Assembly: GCF_902859725.1 (NCBI RefSeq) | Contig: NZ_CADIJP010000029.1 | Location: forward strand, 1-53,378 | Source of the DNA: Achromobacter mucicolens | GTDB lineage: Bacteria > Pseudomonadota > Gammaproteobacteria > Burkholderiales > Burkholderiaceae_B | Reading direction: 5' to 3' | DNA: 53,378 nucleotides | Part shown: positions 46,637 through 53,378 of the stretch, piece by piece | How positions within the stretch are numbered: position 1 is the stretch's first letter | Layout of the letters: every line of letters starts with the position of its first letter | Notes under the pieces: model-generated | Databases searched by the model: none | What the model was told of the DNA's origin: nothing | Seen by the model: only the letters and a program-made list of their open reading frames with translations | Position numbers and translations under genes: made by a program

Positions 46637-47683
46637 ATGAGCTTCCAGGTCATCATTCAACCCAGCAAGCATCAATTCCCGGTCGAGCCCGGCCAGACCG
46701 TGCTCGACGCCGCATTGGCGGCGGGCATCGTCCTGCCTTACAGCTGTCGCAACGGCGCGTGCTCCACGTGCAAGGGCAAAGTGGTTTCCGGGGAGTTCGA
46801 CGCCGGCCAGTACCCCGCGCAGATCCTGTCGCCCGAGGAACTGGCCGACGGCTACACGCTGTTCTGCCAGGCTCGTCCCGAGTCCGACCTCGTGGTCGAG
46901 TCCACCGAAGTCCGGCTGGCCAGCGACATCCAGATCCGCAAGCTGCCGTCGCGTGTCCAGAGCATGGAGCGCGTGGCGCCGGACGTCACGGTGCTGAAGC
47001 TGCAACTGCCGGCCTCCGAGCAGTTCCGCTACTACGCCGGGCAGTACGTCGAAATCATTCTGAAGGACGGCCGCCGCCGTAGCTATTCGATGGCCGGCGC
47101 GCCGCACACCGGCAGCCCGCTGGAGCTGCACATCCGGCACATGCCGGGCGGGCTCTTCACCGATCACGTCTTCGGCGCCGGCGACACGCAGATGAAGGAA
47201 CGCGAGATCCTGCGCCTGGAAGGGCCCTTCGGATCGTTCTTCCTGCGCGAAGACAGCGACAAGCCCATCGTGCTGCTGGCCAGCGGCACGGGCTTTGCGC
47301 CGGTCAAGGCGATCGTCGAACACATGATCCACAAGAACATCACCCGGCCCGTCGCGCTGTATTGGGGCGGCCGCCGTCCGCAAGACCTCTACATGGACGC
47401 GCTGGCGCAGTCCTGGTCGGCCCAGCTGCCGAACTTGCGTTACGTCCCGGTGGTGTCCAACTCGCTGCAGGAAGACAATTGGACCGGCCGCACCGGCTTT
47501 GTCCACGAAGCCGTGATGCAAGACATCGCGGACCTGTCCGGGCATCAGGTCTATGCCTGCGGCACCCCGCTGATGGTCGATGCCGCGCGCCGTGAGTTCA
47601 GCGCGCAGAACGGCCTGCCACCCGAAGAGTTCTACGCGGACGCGTTCACGTCCGAGGCCGATCTGGCGAAGGCCGGGTCGTAA
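46637..47683 (+). CDS. ferredoxin-type NAD(P)H flavin reductase (CDP-6-deoxy-delta-3,4-glucoseen reductase-like)
   Basis: This 348-residue protein has three domains. A plant-type [2Fe-2S] ferredoxin carries C37, C42, C45 and C77. A FAD-binding domain has GQYVEIILKDGRRRSYSMAG. A NAD-binding domain has VLLASGTGFAPVKAIVEHM and YACGTPLMVDAARREF. Betaproteobacterial relatives are usually annotated as AscD/RfbI-type glucoseen reductases, but no dideoxysugar genes are nearby. It could equally be an electron donor for an oxygenase or a MOSC enzyme. It follows panD by 69 bases. Confidence 0.85.
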   Translation: MSFQVIIQPSKHQFPVEPGQTVLDAALAAGIVLPYSCRNGACSTCKGKVVSGEFDAGQYPAQILSPEELADGYTLFCQARPESDLVVESTEVRLASDIQIRKLPSRVQSMERVAPDVTVLKLQLPASEQFRYYAGQYVEIILKDGRRRSYSMAGAPHTGSPLELHIRHMPGGLFTDHVFGAGDTQMKEREILRLEGPFGSFFLREDSDKPIVLLASGTGFAPVKAIVEHMIHKNITRPVALYWGGRRPQDLYMDALAQSWSAQLPNLRYVPVVSNSLQEDNWTGRTGFVHEAVMQDIADLSGHQVYACGTPLMVDAARREFSAQNGLPPEEFYADAFTSEADLAKAGS

Positions 47684-47810
47684 GTAATATGTTTTTTTAT
47701 TACTTAGGCGGCTGCAAAACGGCAAGGTAAACTGCTTTGGCAGCGGCCTGCCGGGGGTACGCGGACATCGGGTCCGCGCACGCAACCGGCATGCAAGGAG
47801 CGATGCAGGC

Positions 47811-49067
47811 ATGAAAGTAGCGGTATTGGGTAGCGGCATTATCGGCATCTCCAGCGCCTGGTGGCTCAGCCAGGCGGGTCATGACGTCGTGGTCATTGAC
47901 CGCTGCACCGGTCCCGCACAGGAAACCAGCCTTGCCAATGGCGCGCAGATTTCCGTGTCCTACGCCGAACCCTGGGCCAATCCCCAGGCGCCGATGAAGC
48001 TGCTCAGGTGGATGTTCCGCGACGACGCGCCGCTGCTGTTCCGCCCGCAACTCGACTGGCGGCAATGGATGTGGGGGCTGGCTTTCCTGCGCGAATGCCT
48101 TCCCAGCCGGCTCGCTCCCAACATCCGGGCGATGGTTCGCATGGCCGAATACAGCCGCGCCACGCTGCGTGGGATGCGCGCCGAACTCGGCATCCAGTAC
48201 GACCACCTCGAGCGCGGCATCCTGAATTTCTACCGCGATCCCCACGAATTCGAAAACTCGCAGCGCGCCGCCGGCCTGATGCGCGACTTCGGCGTGGAAC
48301 GCCGTGTCGTGACTACCGACGAAGTCATCGCCATCGAGCCCGCGCTGGCGCCGCATCGCGCCACCATCGTGGGCGGCGATTACACCCCCGAGGACGAAAG
48401 CGGGGACGTACACCTCTTTACCGTCGCGCTCGCCCAGCATTGCGAGCGCGCCGGCGTCGAATTCCGCTACAGCACACGCGCAACCCGGCTCCTGACCACC
48501 GGCGGCGCCGTCACCGGCGTCGAGCTCATCGAACCCGACGGCCGCTATGGCAGCCTGTCGGCCGACGCCTATGTCGTCGCCATGGGCAGCTTCAGCCCCG
48601 CGATGCTGCGACCCCTCGGAATCCCATGCAACGTTTATCCGGCAAAGGGCTATTCGGCCACCTTTCCGGTGCTGAACCCGGCTGCCACCCCCACTGTCAG
48701 CCTGACCGACAGCAGCCACAAGATCGTCTTCTCGCGCTTGGGCGATCGGCTGCGCATGGCGGGCACGGCGGAACTGTCCGGCTATTCCCGCAGTCTGAAT
48801 ACCGGCCGTTGCGAGGCCTTGACCCGCCTCGCCAAAGAACTCTTTCCCGACGCGCTCGATTTCGGGCGCGTCAGCTATTGGTCGGGCTTGCGCCCGTCCA
48901 CCCCCTCGAACGTACCCATCATTGGCCGCAGCCGCATTCCGAATTTGTATATCAATACAGGACACGGTACGCTTGGCTGGACGATGGGTGTTGGCTCGGG
49001 CCGGGCATTGGCCGATCTGATCAGTGGACGGCGGCCAGAACCGGAATTCCCTTTTCTTGGTCTGTGA
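47811..49067 (+). CDS. dadA: D-amino acid dehydrogenase small subunit-like FAD oxidoreductase
   Basis: This 418-residue DAO-superfamily flavoprotein has the dinucleotide motif VLGSGIIGISSAWWLSQAG at the N-terminus. TSLANGAQISVSYAEPWANP and the C-terminal LRPSTPSNVPIIGRSRIPNLYINTGHGTLGWTMGVGSGRALADLISG are characteristic of DadA. It oxidises D-amino acids to 2-oxo acids and passes electrons to the respiratory chain. AAGGAG lies about ten bases upstream. A ugpB-like gene follows after 4 bases, so the two are co-transcribed. No alanine racemase gene is next to it. Confidence 0.92.
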   Translation: MKVAVLGSGIIGISSAWWLSQAGHDVVVIDRCTGPAQETSLANGAQISVSYAEPWANPQAPMKLLRWMFRDDAPLLFRPQLDWRQWMWGLAFLRECLPSRLAPNIRAMVRMAEYSRATLRGMRAELGIQYDHLERGILNFYRDPHEFENSQRAAGLMRDFGVERRVVTTDEVIAIEPALAPHRATIVGGDYTPEDESGDVHLFTVALAQHCERAGVEFRYSTRATRLLTTGGAVTGVELIEPDGRYGSLSADAYVVAMGSFSPAMLRPLGIPCNVYPAKGYSATFPVLNPAATPTVSLTDSSHKIVFSRLGDRLRMAGTAELSGYSRSLNTGRCEALTRLAKELFPDALDFGRVSYWSGLRPSTPSNVPIIGRSRIPNLYINTGHGTLGWTMGVGSGRALADLISGRRPEPEFPFLGL

Positions 49068-49071
49068 ACCT

Positions 49072-50412
49072 ATGAAGAAACTGCAATTGGCGGGCGTTGC
49101 CCGCGCGATGTTCGCCAGCCGGCGTGCATGGGTGTTTGGCGCCGCGATGGCGATGGCCGGCGTGGCAAATGCCGCACCCGTCGAGATCCAGGTCTGGCAC
49201 ACCCTGACAGACGCAAACAAGGCCGAGTTCGAAAAGCTCGCCAAGCAATACAACAAGGAACAGGACGACGTCAAAGTGACGCTGCGCGGCTTCGCCTCGC
49301 CGTCCGCCCTGGAACAAGAGGCCGTGTCCGCGGTAAAGGCCAAGAAGGGCCCGAACCTGCTGCAACTGTCCGATAACCATTCGCCCGAGATCGTGGCTCA
49401 GCACAAGGCGGTGCTGCCGCTGTACGAACTGCTGGCCAAGTATCCGATCAAGGACCTGAACTGGTTCATCCCGGCCACCAGCAATTTCACGCGCGACAGC
49501 AAGGGCCGTCTGCTGGCTTTCCCCTGGATGGCCGAAGTGCCCGTGATGTTCTACAACACCGCCGCCTACAAGAAGGCCGGTCTCGATCCCAACAAGCCGG
49601 CGCGCACGTGGACCGCGCTGCAGGCTGAACTGCTGAAGCTGCGCGACGTGGCCGACATCGACTGCCCCTACGCGTCCAGCGACCAGGTCGCGGTCCACCT
49701 TGAAAACCTGGCGCCCATCAACAACCAGCAGTTCACAAGCAACAACAACGGCCTGGATGCGGTCACCAAGAAGTCCGCTGCCCCCGCCATGCAGTTCGAC
49801 ACGCTGTACATGCGCCACATCTCGCTGATGGTGAGCTGGAAGCGTTCGCTGCTGTTCACTGCCTACTCCGGCGACAACACCAACGACAAGCTGTTCGCCA
49901 AGGGCGAATGCGCAGTGCTGACGGCCAATTCGGGCGCGTTTGGCCAGTTCCTGGCCACCAAGTCGCTGAACTTCGGCGTCGCGCCGCTGCCCTACTACGA
50001 GCAAGTCACCAAGGAAGGCGGCAAGCCGTTCGTCAGCGGTTCGGCATTGTGGGCGCTGGAAGGCCACCCGCAGGCGCAGGAAAAAGCCACCGCGCAGTTC
50101 CTGGCATGGCTTTCCAAGCCGGTCGTCGCAGCCGAATGGCACCAGCGCACGGGTTACCTGCCGCTGACGGAAGCCGCGTTCCGCGCTTCCGACGTGTCGT
50201 TCTACAGCAAGATCCCGGGCGCGCAGGCTGTTGTCGCCTCGATGAGCGCCAAGCCCGTCCAGAACAGCCGCGGCTTCCGCATGGCCAACTACGATCGCAT
50301 CGAGCCCGTGCTGAACAAGGAGCTTACCGACGCCTTTGACGGCAAGGTGCCGCCCGTTGCCGCACTGAACAACGCTGCCGCGCAGGCCCGCACCATCGCC
50401 ACGCAGCGCTGA
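49072..50412 (+). CDS. UgpB-like periplasmic solute-binding protein
   Basis: This 446-residue secreted protein has a signal peptide of about 35 residues (MKKLQLAG...VFGAAMAMAGVANA, cleavage before APVEIQVWHTL). It shows the pattern of glycerol-3-phosphate-binding UgpB: PWMAEVPVMFYNTAAYKKAGLDPNKPARTW, KGECAVLTANSGAFG, EWHQRTGYLPLTEAAF. No ABC permease or ATPase gene accompanies it, so it is an orphan or works with a transporter elsewhere. It is coupled to dadA, which hints at an amino-acid-related ligand, but that is inference. An intrinsic terminator follows. Confidence 0.83.
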   Translation: MKKLQLAGVARAMFASRRAWVFGAAMAMAGVANAAPVEIQVWHTLTDANKAEFEKLAKQYNKEQDDVKVTLRGFASPSALEQEAVSAVKAKKGPNLLQLSDNHSPEIVAQHKAVLPLYELLAKYPIKDLNWFIPATSNFTRDSKGRLLAFPWMAEVPVMFYNTAAYKKAGLDPNKPARTWTALQAELLKLRDVADIDCPYASSDQVAVHLENLAPINNQQFTSNNNGLDAVTKKSAAPAMQFDTLYMRHISLMVSWKRSLLFTAYSGDNTNDKLFAKGECAVLTANSGAFGQFLATKSLNFGVAPLPYYEQVTKEGGKPFVSGSALWALEGHPQAQEKATAQFLAWLSKPVVAAEWHQRTGYLPLTEAAFRASDVSFYSKIPGAQAVVASMSAKPVQNSRGFRMANYDRIEPVLNKELTDAFDGKVPPVAALNNAAAQARTIATQR

Positions 50413-50461
50413 TCGCAACCGTGCGGCAAGCAAAGCCGCACGCCACGCGCAGCAAGCAAAG

Positions 50462-50487
50462 CCCGGTCTTCGGACCGGGTTTTTTTT
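50462..50487 (+). terminator. terminator after the ugpB-like gene
   Basis: CCCGGTC (50462-50468) pairs with GACCGGG (50473-50479) around a TTCG tetraloop, followed by T8. The remaining gap to 50622 shows no clear promoter for the pilus genes. Confidence 0.93.
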
Positions 50488-50622
50488 GCGCCTGAATTCG
50501 TAGCCCCGACGGGCGGATGAATCCATCCCTACGTACATGCCAGTCTGGCGGCGCCTTCCGCGCTCGGCCACCATGCCGCTCATGCGTGTCGCTTCCGATG
50601 CGCCCTTTGTTCGCGGTGAGGC

Positions 50623-51534
50623 ATGGTACGAATCTTTTTCCTGGCGGCCGGGCTGTCTTGCCTTGGCGCATGCTCGTGGTCGGGCCCCGGTCCGGCGGGC
50701 GGATCTTCCTGGCAGTCCGGCATCCCGTCTTCTCAGGGGTTCCGCTTCGATTGGCAACTGTCCGGCGATCCCGCCGTTGCGCCGCTACAGGTCTTCGACG
50801 ACGGCCGCGAGACCTGGTTGCAGTTCTTGCCGGGCCAACCGTTGCCGGCCATCTTCGGCATGGGCGACGGGGGCGAGCACCCCTTGTCGTACGTACGGCG
50901 CGACCCCTACGTCGTGGTTGCTGGCGCATGGAAAGGGCTTTCCTTTCGCGGCGGCAGGTTGACCGCGCGGGCGCGGCGCGCGCATGCCGCGGCCAACCCG
51001 GCGCGCGAACCGGCATCCGCCTCCCGCCTGGCGCTGGCCACGGCGGCAGGACCCGATCAATCGCAGCGTCTGCCGCGCGATGCCAGCGCGTCCATCACAC
51101 TTTCGGCGGACACGCCCGCGCGATCGGACGGGCACGTGCCGGCCGGCCCGCAGACGCAGAATTCCCAAGCCGTGGGCATCGCGCCGCCGACCGCGCACGA
51201 GGCCGGGAACGCCGGCGCACAGGTGTCCCCGCACGCGGCCCCGTTCCGCGCGGCGCCGCCCGATGCCACGCTGCGCGCCGTCCTTGCGCGCTGGGCCGAT
51301 TCGGCCGGTTGGACGTTCCAACCGCAGCATTGGGCGGTGGACGTCGACATTCCGCTGGCTGCCACGGCCGAATTTCCCGGTGACTTCAAGACCGCCGTGC
51401 GCGGCCTGCTTGGCGCAACCGAACTGGCGGACCGGCCCCTGCAACCTTGCTTCTACGGCAACCGCGTTCTGCGTGTGGTGCCGCTTGCGCAATCGTGCTC
51501 GCGCGCGGCCACGCCTAAAGGAGCCGCGGCATGA
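50623..51534 (+). CDS. lipoprotein with VirB9-like segment and C-terminal TcpQ domain (type IVb pilus)
   Basis: This 303-residue predicted lipoprotein has a signal with lipobox LGAC, C17 being lipidated. Residues about 45-117 (LQVFDDGRETWLQFLPGQPLPAIFGMGDGGEHPLS followed by YVRRDPYVVVAG) resemble the C-terminal domain of VirB9/TrbG type IV secretion proteins. An Ala/Pro/Ser-rich linker runs from about 118 to 215. The end (TLRAVLARWADSAGWTFQPQ ... PCFYGNRVLRVVPL) fits the TcpQ domain of toxin-coregulated-pilus assembly proteins, which help secretin assembly. Its stop overlaps the secretin start, so the two products probably form one outer-membrane complex. Confidence 0.72.
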   Translation: MVRIFFLAAGLSCLGACSWSGPGPAGGSSWQSGIPSSQGFRFDWQLSGDPAVAPLQVFDDGRETWLQFLPGQPLPAIFGMGDGGEHPLSYVRRDPYVVVAGAWKGLSFRGGRLTARARRAHAAANPAREPASASRLALATAAGPDQSQRLPRDASASITLSADTPARSDGHVPAGPQTQNSQAVGIAPPTAHEAGNAGAQVSPHAAPFRAAPPDATLRAVLARWADSAGWTFQPQHWAVDVDIPLAATAEFPGDFKTAVRGLLGATELADRPLQPCFYGNRVLRVVPLAQSCSRAATPKGAAA

Positions 51535-53156
51535 TCCTCAGCCTGTGTGCCCGCACCGCTCGTTTGCGCAAATGCCGGGCTCTCGCTTGCGTGTCTCTCT
51601 CGTGCGTCCTCGCCGGATGCTCGGTATCTGAACGGGTCACGGACATGCGGCGCGCGGCCAGCGCCCAGCATGCGGATGCAGCGTCCCGACACGCGGCCTA
51701 TGCCGATGGCTTGACCGATCGTCAGGCCCGCATCGCCGCACAGGAAGTCGCCACACCCTGGCTTGCGGGCAAGCCGCAACCGCTTGCGCGCGAGGTCGTG
51801 CTACCGCCCGCATTGCGTGAAAACGTGAAAACCACGCTCATGCTGGCTGACGACGCGGACCTGCCCACGCTGGCTCAGCGCCTGACCGCCGCTACCGGCA
51901 TCGCAGTGCGCGTGCGTCCGGACGCGTTGCTTGCCCCAGACCATTTCCTGCCACGTCTGGCCGTCAGCGGCTCAGTGGCCTTGGCCGCGCCCGCGCGCAT
52001 CGAAGTGCGCGCGGATCCGCAACCGCTCGCCGATCTGCTCGATGCGCTGGCCGCACGCTTCTCGGTGCACTGGCGTTACGAACACAACGCGCTCGAGTTC
52101 TACCGCACCGAAACGCGCGTCTTCGACCTGCGCGCGCTAACGTTGGCCAGCAAGGTCGACGTGCGGCTCGGCCGGTCTGGCAGCGCGGAAGGCGAGGGAT
52201 TCGAAAGCACATCCAACACCACGCTATCCGCAGGCGAGCACAACGCGCTCGCCATCCTGCGCGCAAACATCCTGCCATTCCTCACGCGATCCGGCGTGAT
52301 CGCAGAGCCAGTGGAAGGCGCGGCTGCGCTGGTGGTCACCGATACGCCCGACGCGCTGGACCGGGTCGCGCGCTACCTCGACCGCGAAAACAAGGCGCTG
52401 ACCCGCCGCGTCCGCCTCCTTTTCGAGGAGATCACCCTCATTGCCAGCTCCGAGGCCGCCGGCGGCCTGGACTGGAACGTGCTGTATGCGGCCGCGGGCG
52501 CAACGGCACGACTGGCCATGCCGGGCGTGCCCGTCACCGGCGCAGGCCTGCTTCAGGCCGCATCGGCCCAAGGGCCATTCCAGGGATCGCAGGCCATCGT
52601 CTCCGCGCTCAGCACAATGGGGGCGGTCGTGCGGCACAGCAAGATCCCGGTTCTTACCTTGAACCGCCGGCCGGTCTCGCACGCCGTGCGGACCACGTTC
52701 TCGTACATCGATCGCGTGCAGAGCACGGCAATGCCCGGCATGACGTCCACTGGCGCAAATGGGTCGCTGCCTGCGGTGTCCATCAGCCAAAAGGAAGAAA
52801 CCGTCGGTTCATTCCTCACGCTGGTGCCGGACATCCAGGAAGACGGGCAGATCCTGCTTTCGATCGCATATGACAACGCGGTCGCGCAGCCCCTGAAGAC
52901 GATCACATTCGGTGAAAGCGCCAATCAGGTTCAGGTGCAGCAGATCACCATCGATGGCAGTGGCACGGTGCAGCAGATCGAACTGCGCCCGGGGCAACCC
53001 ATGATCGTGGCCGGCTTTGACCGCAAGCAGGATCAGCATGATCGCCAACGGCTGGCGCCCGGCTTGCCGCTCGTGGCCGGCGGGCTGGACAGCGCGGCCA
53101 CCGAACGCCATACCACCCTCATCCTTGTGACAGCCCAGGTCGAGGAAGGGTATTGA
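51531..53156 (+). CDS. pilN: PilN-family type IVb pilus secretin
   Basis: This 541-residue outer-membrane secretin lipoprotein has lipobox LAGC with C30. The N0/N1-like periplasmic domains (TLAQRLTAATGIAVRVRPDALL; LADLLDALAARFSVHWRYEHNALEFYRTETRVFDLRAL) and a ring-building domain with LVVTDTPDALDRVARYLDREN come next. The C-terminal secretin domain has VGSFLTLVPDIQEDGQILLSIAYDNA and ends TERHTTLILVTAQ. It belongs to the R64 PilN/BfpB type. AAAGGAG precedes the ATG, which overlaps the TcpQ-domain gene. It forms the pore for a type IVb pilus. Confidence 0.9.
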   Translation: MILSLCARTARLRKCRALACVSLSCVLAGCSVSERVTDMRRAASAQHADAASRHAAYADGLTDRQARIAAQEVATPWLAGKPQPLAREVVLPPALRENVKTTLMLADDADLPTLAQRLTAATGIAVRVRPDALLAPDHFLPRLAVSGSVALAAPARIEVRADPQPLADLLDALAARFSVHWRYEHNALEFYRTETRVFDLRALTLASKVDVRLGRSGSAEGEGFESTSNTTLSAGEHNALAILRANILPFLTRSGVIAEPVEGAAALVVTDTPDALDRVARYLDRENKALTRRVRLLFEEITLIASSEAAGGLDWNVLYAAAGATARLAMPGVPVTGAGLLQAASAQGPFQGSQAIVSALSTMGAVVRHSKIPVLTLNRRPVSHAVRTTFSYIDRVQSTAMPGMTSTGANGSLPAVSISQKEETVGSFLTLVPDIQEDGQILLSIAYDNAVAQPLKTITFGESANQVQVQQITIDGSGTVQQIELRPGQPMIVAGFDRKQDQHDRQRLAPGLPLVAGGLDSAATERHTTLILVTAQVEEGY

Positions 53157-53158
53157 TC

Positions 53159-53378
53159 GTGAACCGGGCCCCTCAATTTCTGCTGATCGAATGCCCTGGT
53201 GCGGACCGCATGCTGGCGTTCGGCCTGCGTTGGTTTGCGCTCATCGGCTCCAACGTCCCCAAGCTCGCGCGATCCCGCGGGCGCCGCCTGCGCGCCACGC
53301 ACTACGTCGTGGGCGGCTCGCCGGCGATGGTCGCGGGGTATGGGCGGGCGCGGCCGGGCCTGCGGGCGGCGCGGCCCT
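53159..53378 (+). CDS. PilO2-like type IVb pilus protein, N-terminal part (cut by window end)
   Basis: An open frame begins with GTG at 53159, two bases after the secretin stop, and runs off the window. The visible 73 residues are MNRAPQFLLIECPGADRMLA, then FGLRWFALIGSNVPKLARSRGRRLRATHYVVGG, and then a Pro/Arg-rich stretch. The gene position directly after a PilN secretin and the FGLRWFALIGS...ATHYVVGG pattern fit the PilO family of type IVb pilus loci. It is only a fragment, so the call is tentative. Confidence 0.55.
   Translation, partial: MNRAPQFLLIECPGADRMLAFGLRWFALIGSNVPKLARSRGRRLRATHYVVGGSPAMVAGYGRARPGLRAARP

Noticed and set aside
47682-47705. AT-rich hairpin AAGTAAT...ATTACTT after the ferredoxin-type reductase gene, as a terminator
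   Set aside because: The T run is in the loop rather than after the stem, and the 7-bp stem is weak, so it is not called a terminator.

Overview
The window is a GC-rich (clearly above 60 %) chromosomal segment of a betaproteobacterium. Gene content and order, protein sequences and the 5S rRNA tail all point to the family Alcaligenaceae (Achromobacter or Bordetella-like). The genus is an inference from remembered family sequences, not from a search. Most of the window is core chromosome. The ectoine cluster, the drug-efflux operon and the pilus genes at the right edge are more accessory in character.

Left part (1-10.7 kb). The window opens on the last 53 bases of a 5S rRNA gene, the end of an rRNA operon, followed by two strong terminators. 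Next is a C4-dicarboxylate uptake module: the two-component pair dctB-dctD on the minus strand, diverging from the transporter gene dctA. The dctB-dctA gap holds a palindrome that looks like a DctD site, an IHF-like site and a canonical sigma-54 -24/-12 promoter. Convergent to dctA is a minus-strand housekeeping run: yebC, purD, hemF, nadD, rsfS, rlmH, maf.

Middle part (10.7-31.6 kb). In order: a HerA-like ATPase, a tartrate/D-malate dehydrogenase, a WaaZ-like lipopolysaccharide core protein, a tripartite EmrAB/NodT-type efflux operon led by its MarR-family regulator (with two matching palindromic operators), two divergent EamA exporters, a quinone oxidoreductase, queH, glnE, a giant YhdP/AsmA-like envelope protein, rho and trxA.

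Right part (31.6-53.4 kb). parE and parC (topoisomerase IV) sit on either side of a small YcxB-like membrane protein. The unusually long gap before parE holds a tandem repeat, a folded RNA-like element and DnaA-box-like sites. A DUF418 membrane protein and a regulator/aminotransferase pair follow. The complete ectoine and hydroxyectoine operon ectR-ectA-ectB-ectC-ectD comes next, with a visible promoter and operator. After it lie a MOSC protein, a guanidinium exporter gene (sugE/gdx) preceded by a two-hairpin guanidine-II (mini-ykkC) riboswitch, panD, a ferredoxin-type flavin reductase, and a D-amino-acid dehydrogenase with an orphan UgpB-like binding protein. The window ends inside a type IVb pilus locus: a VirB9-like/TcpQ lipoprotein, a PilN-type secretin and a truncated PilO2-like gene.

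No tRNA, insertion sequence, prophage or CRISPR array was seen. The less ordinary signals are regulatory: the sigma-54 dct control region, the twin MarR operators, the guanidine-II riboswitch and the structured element before parE. The apparent VirB9/TcpQ domain fusion is the main protein-level oddity.
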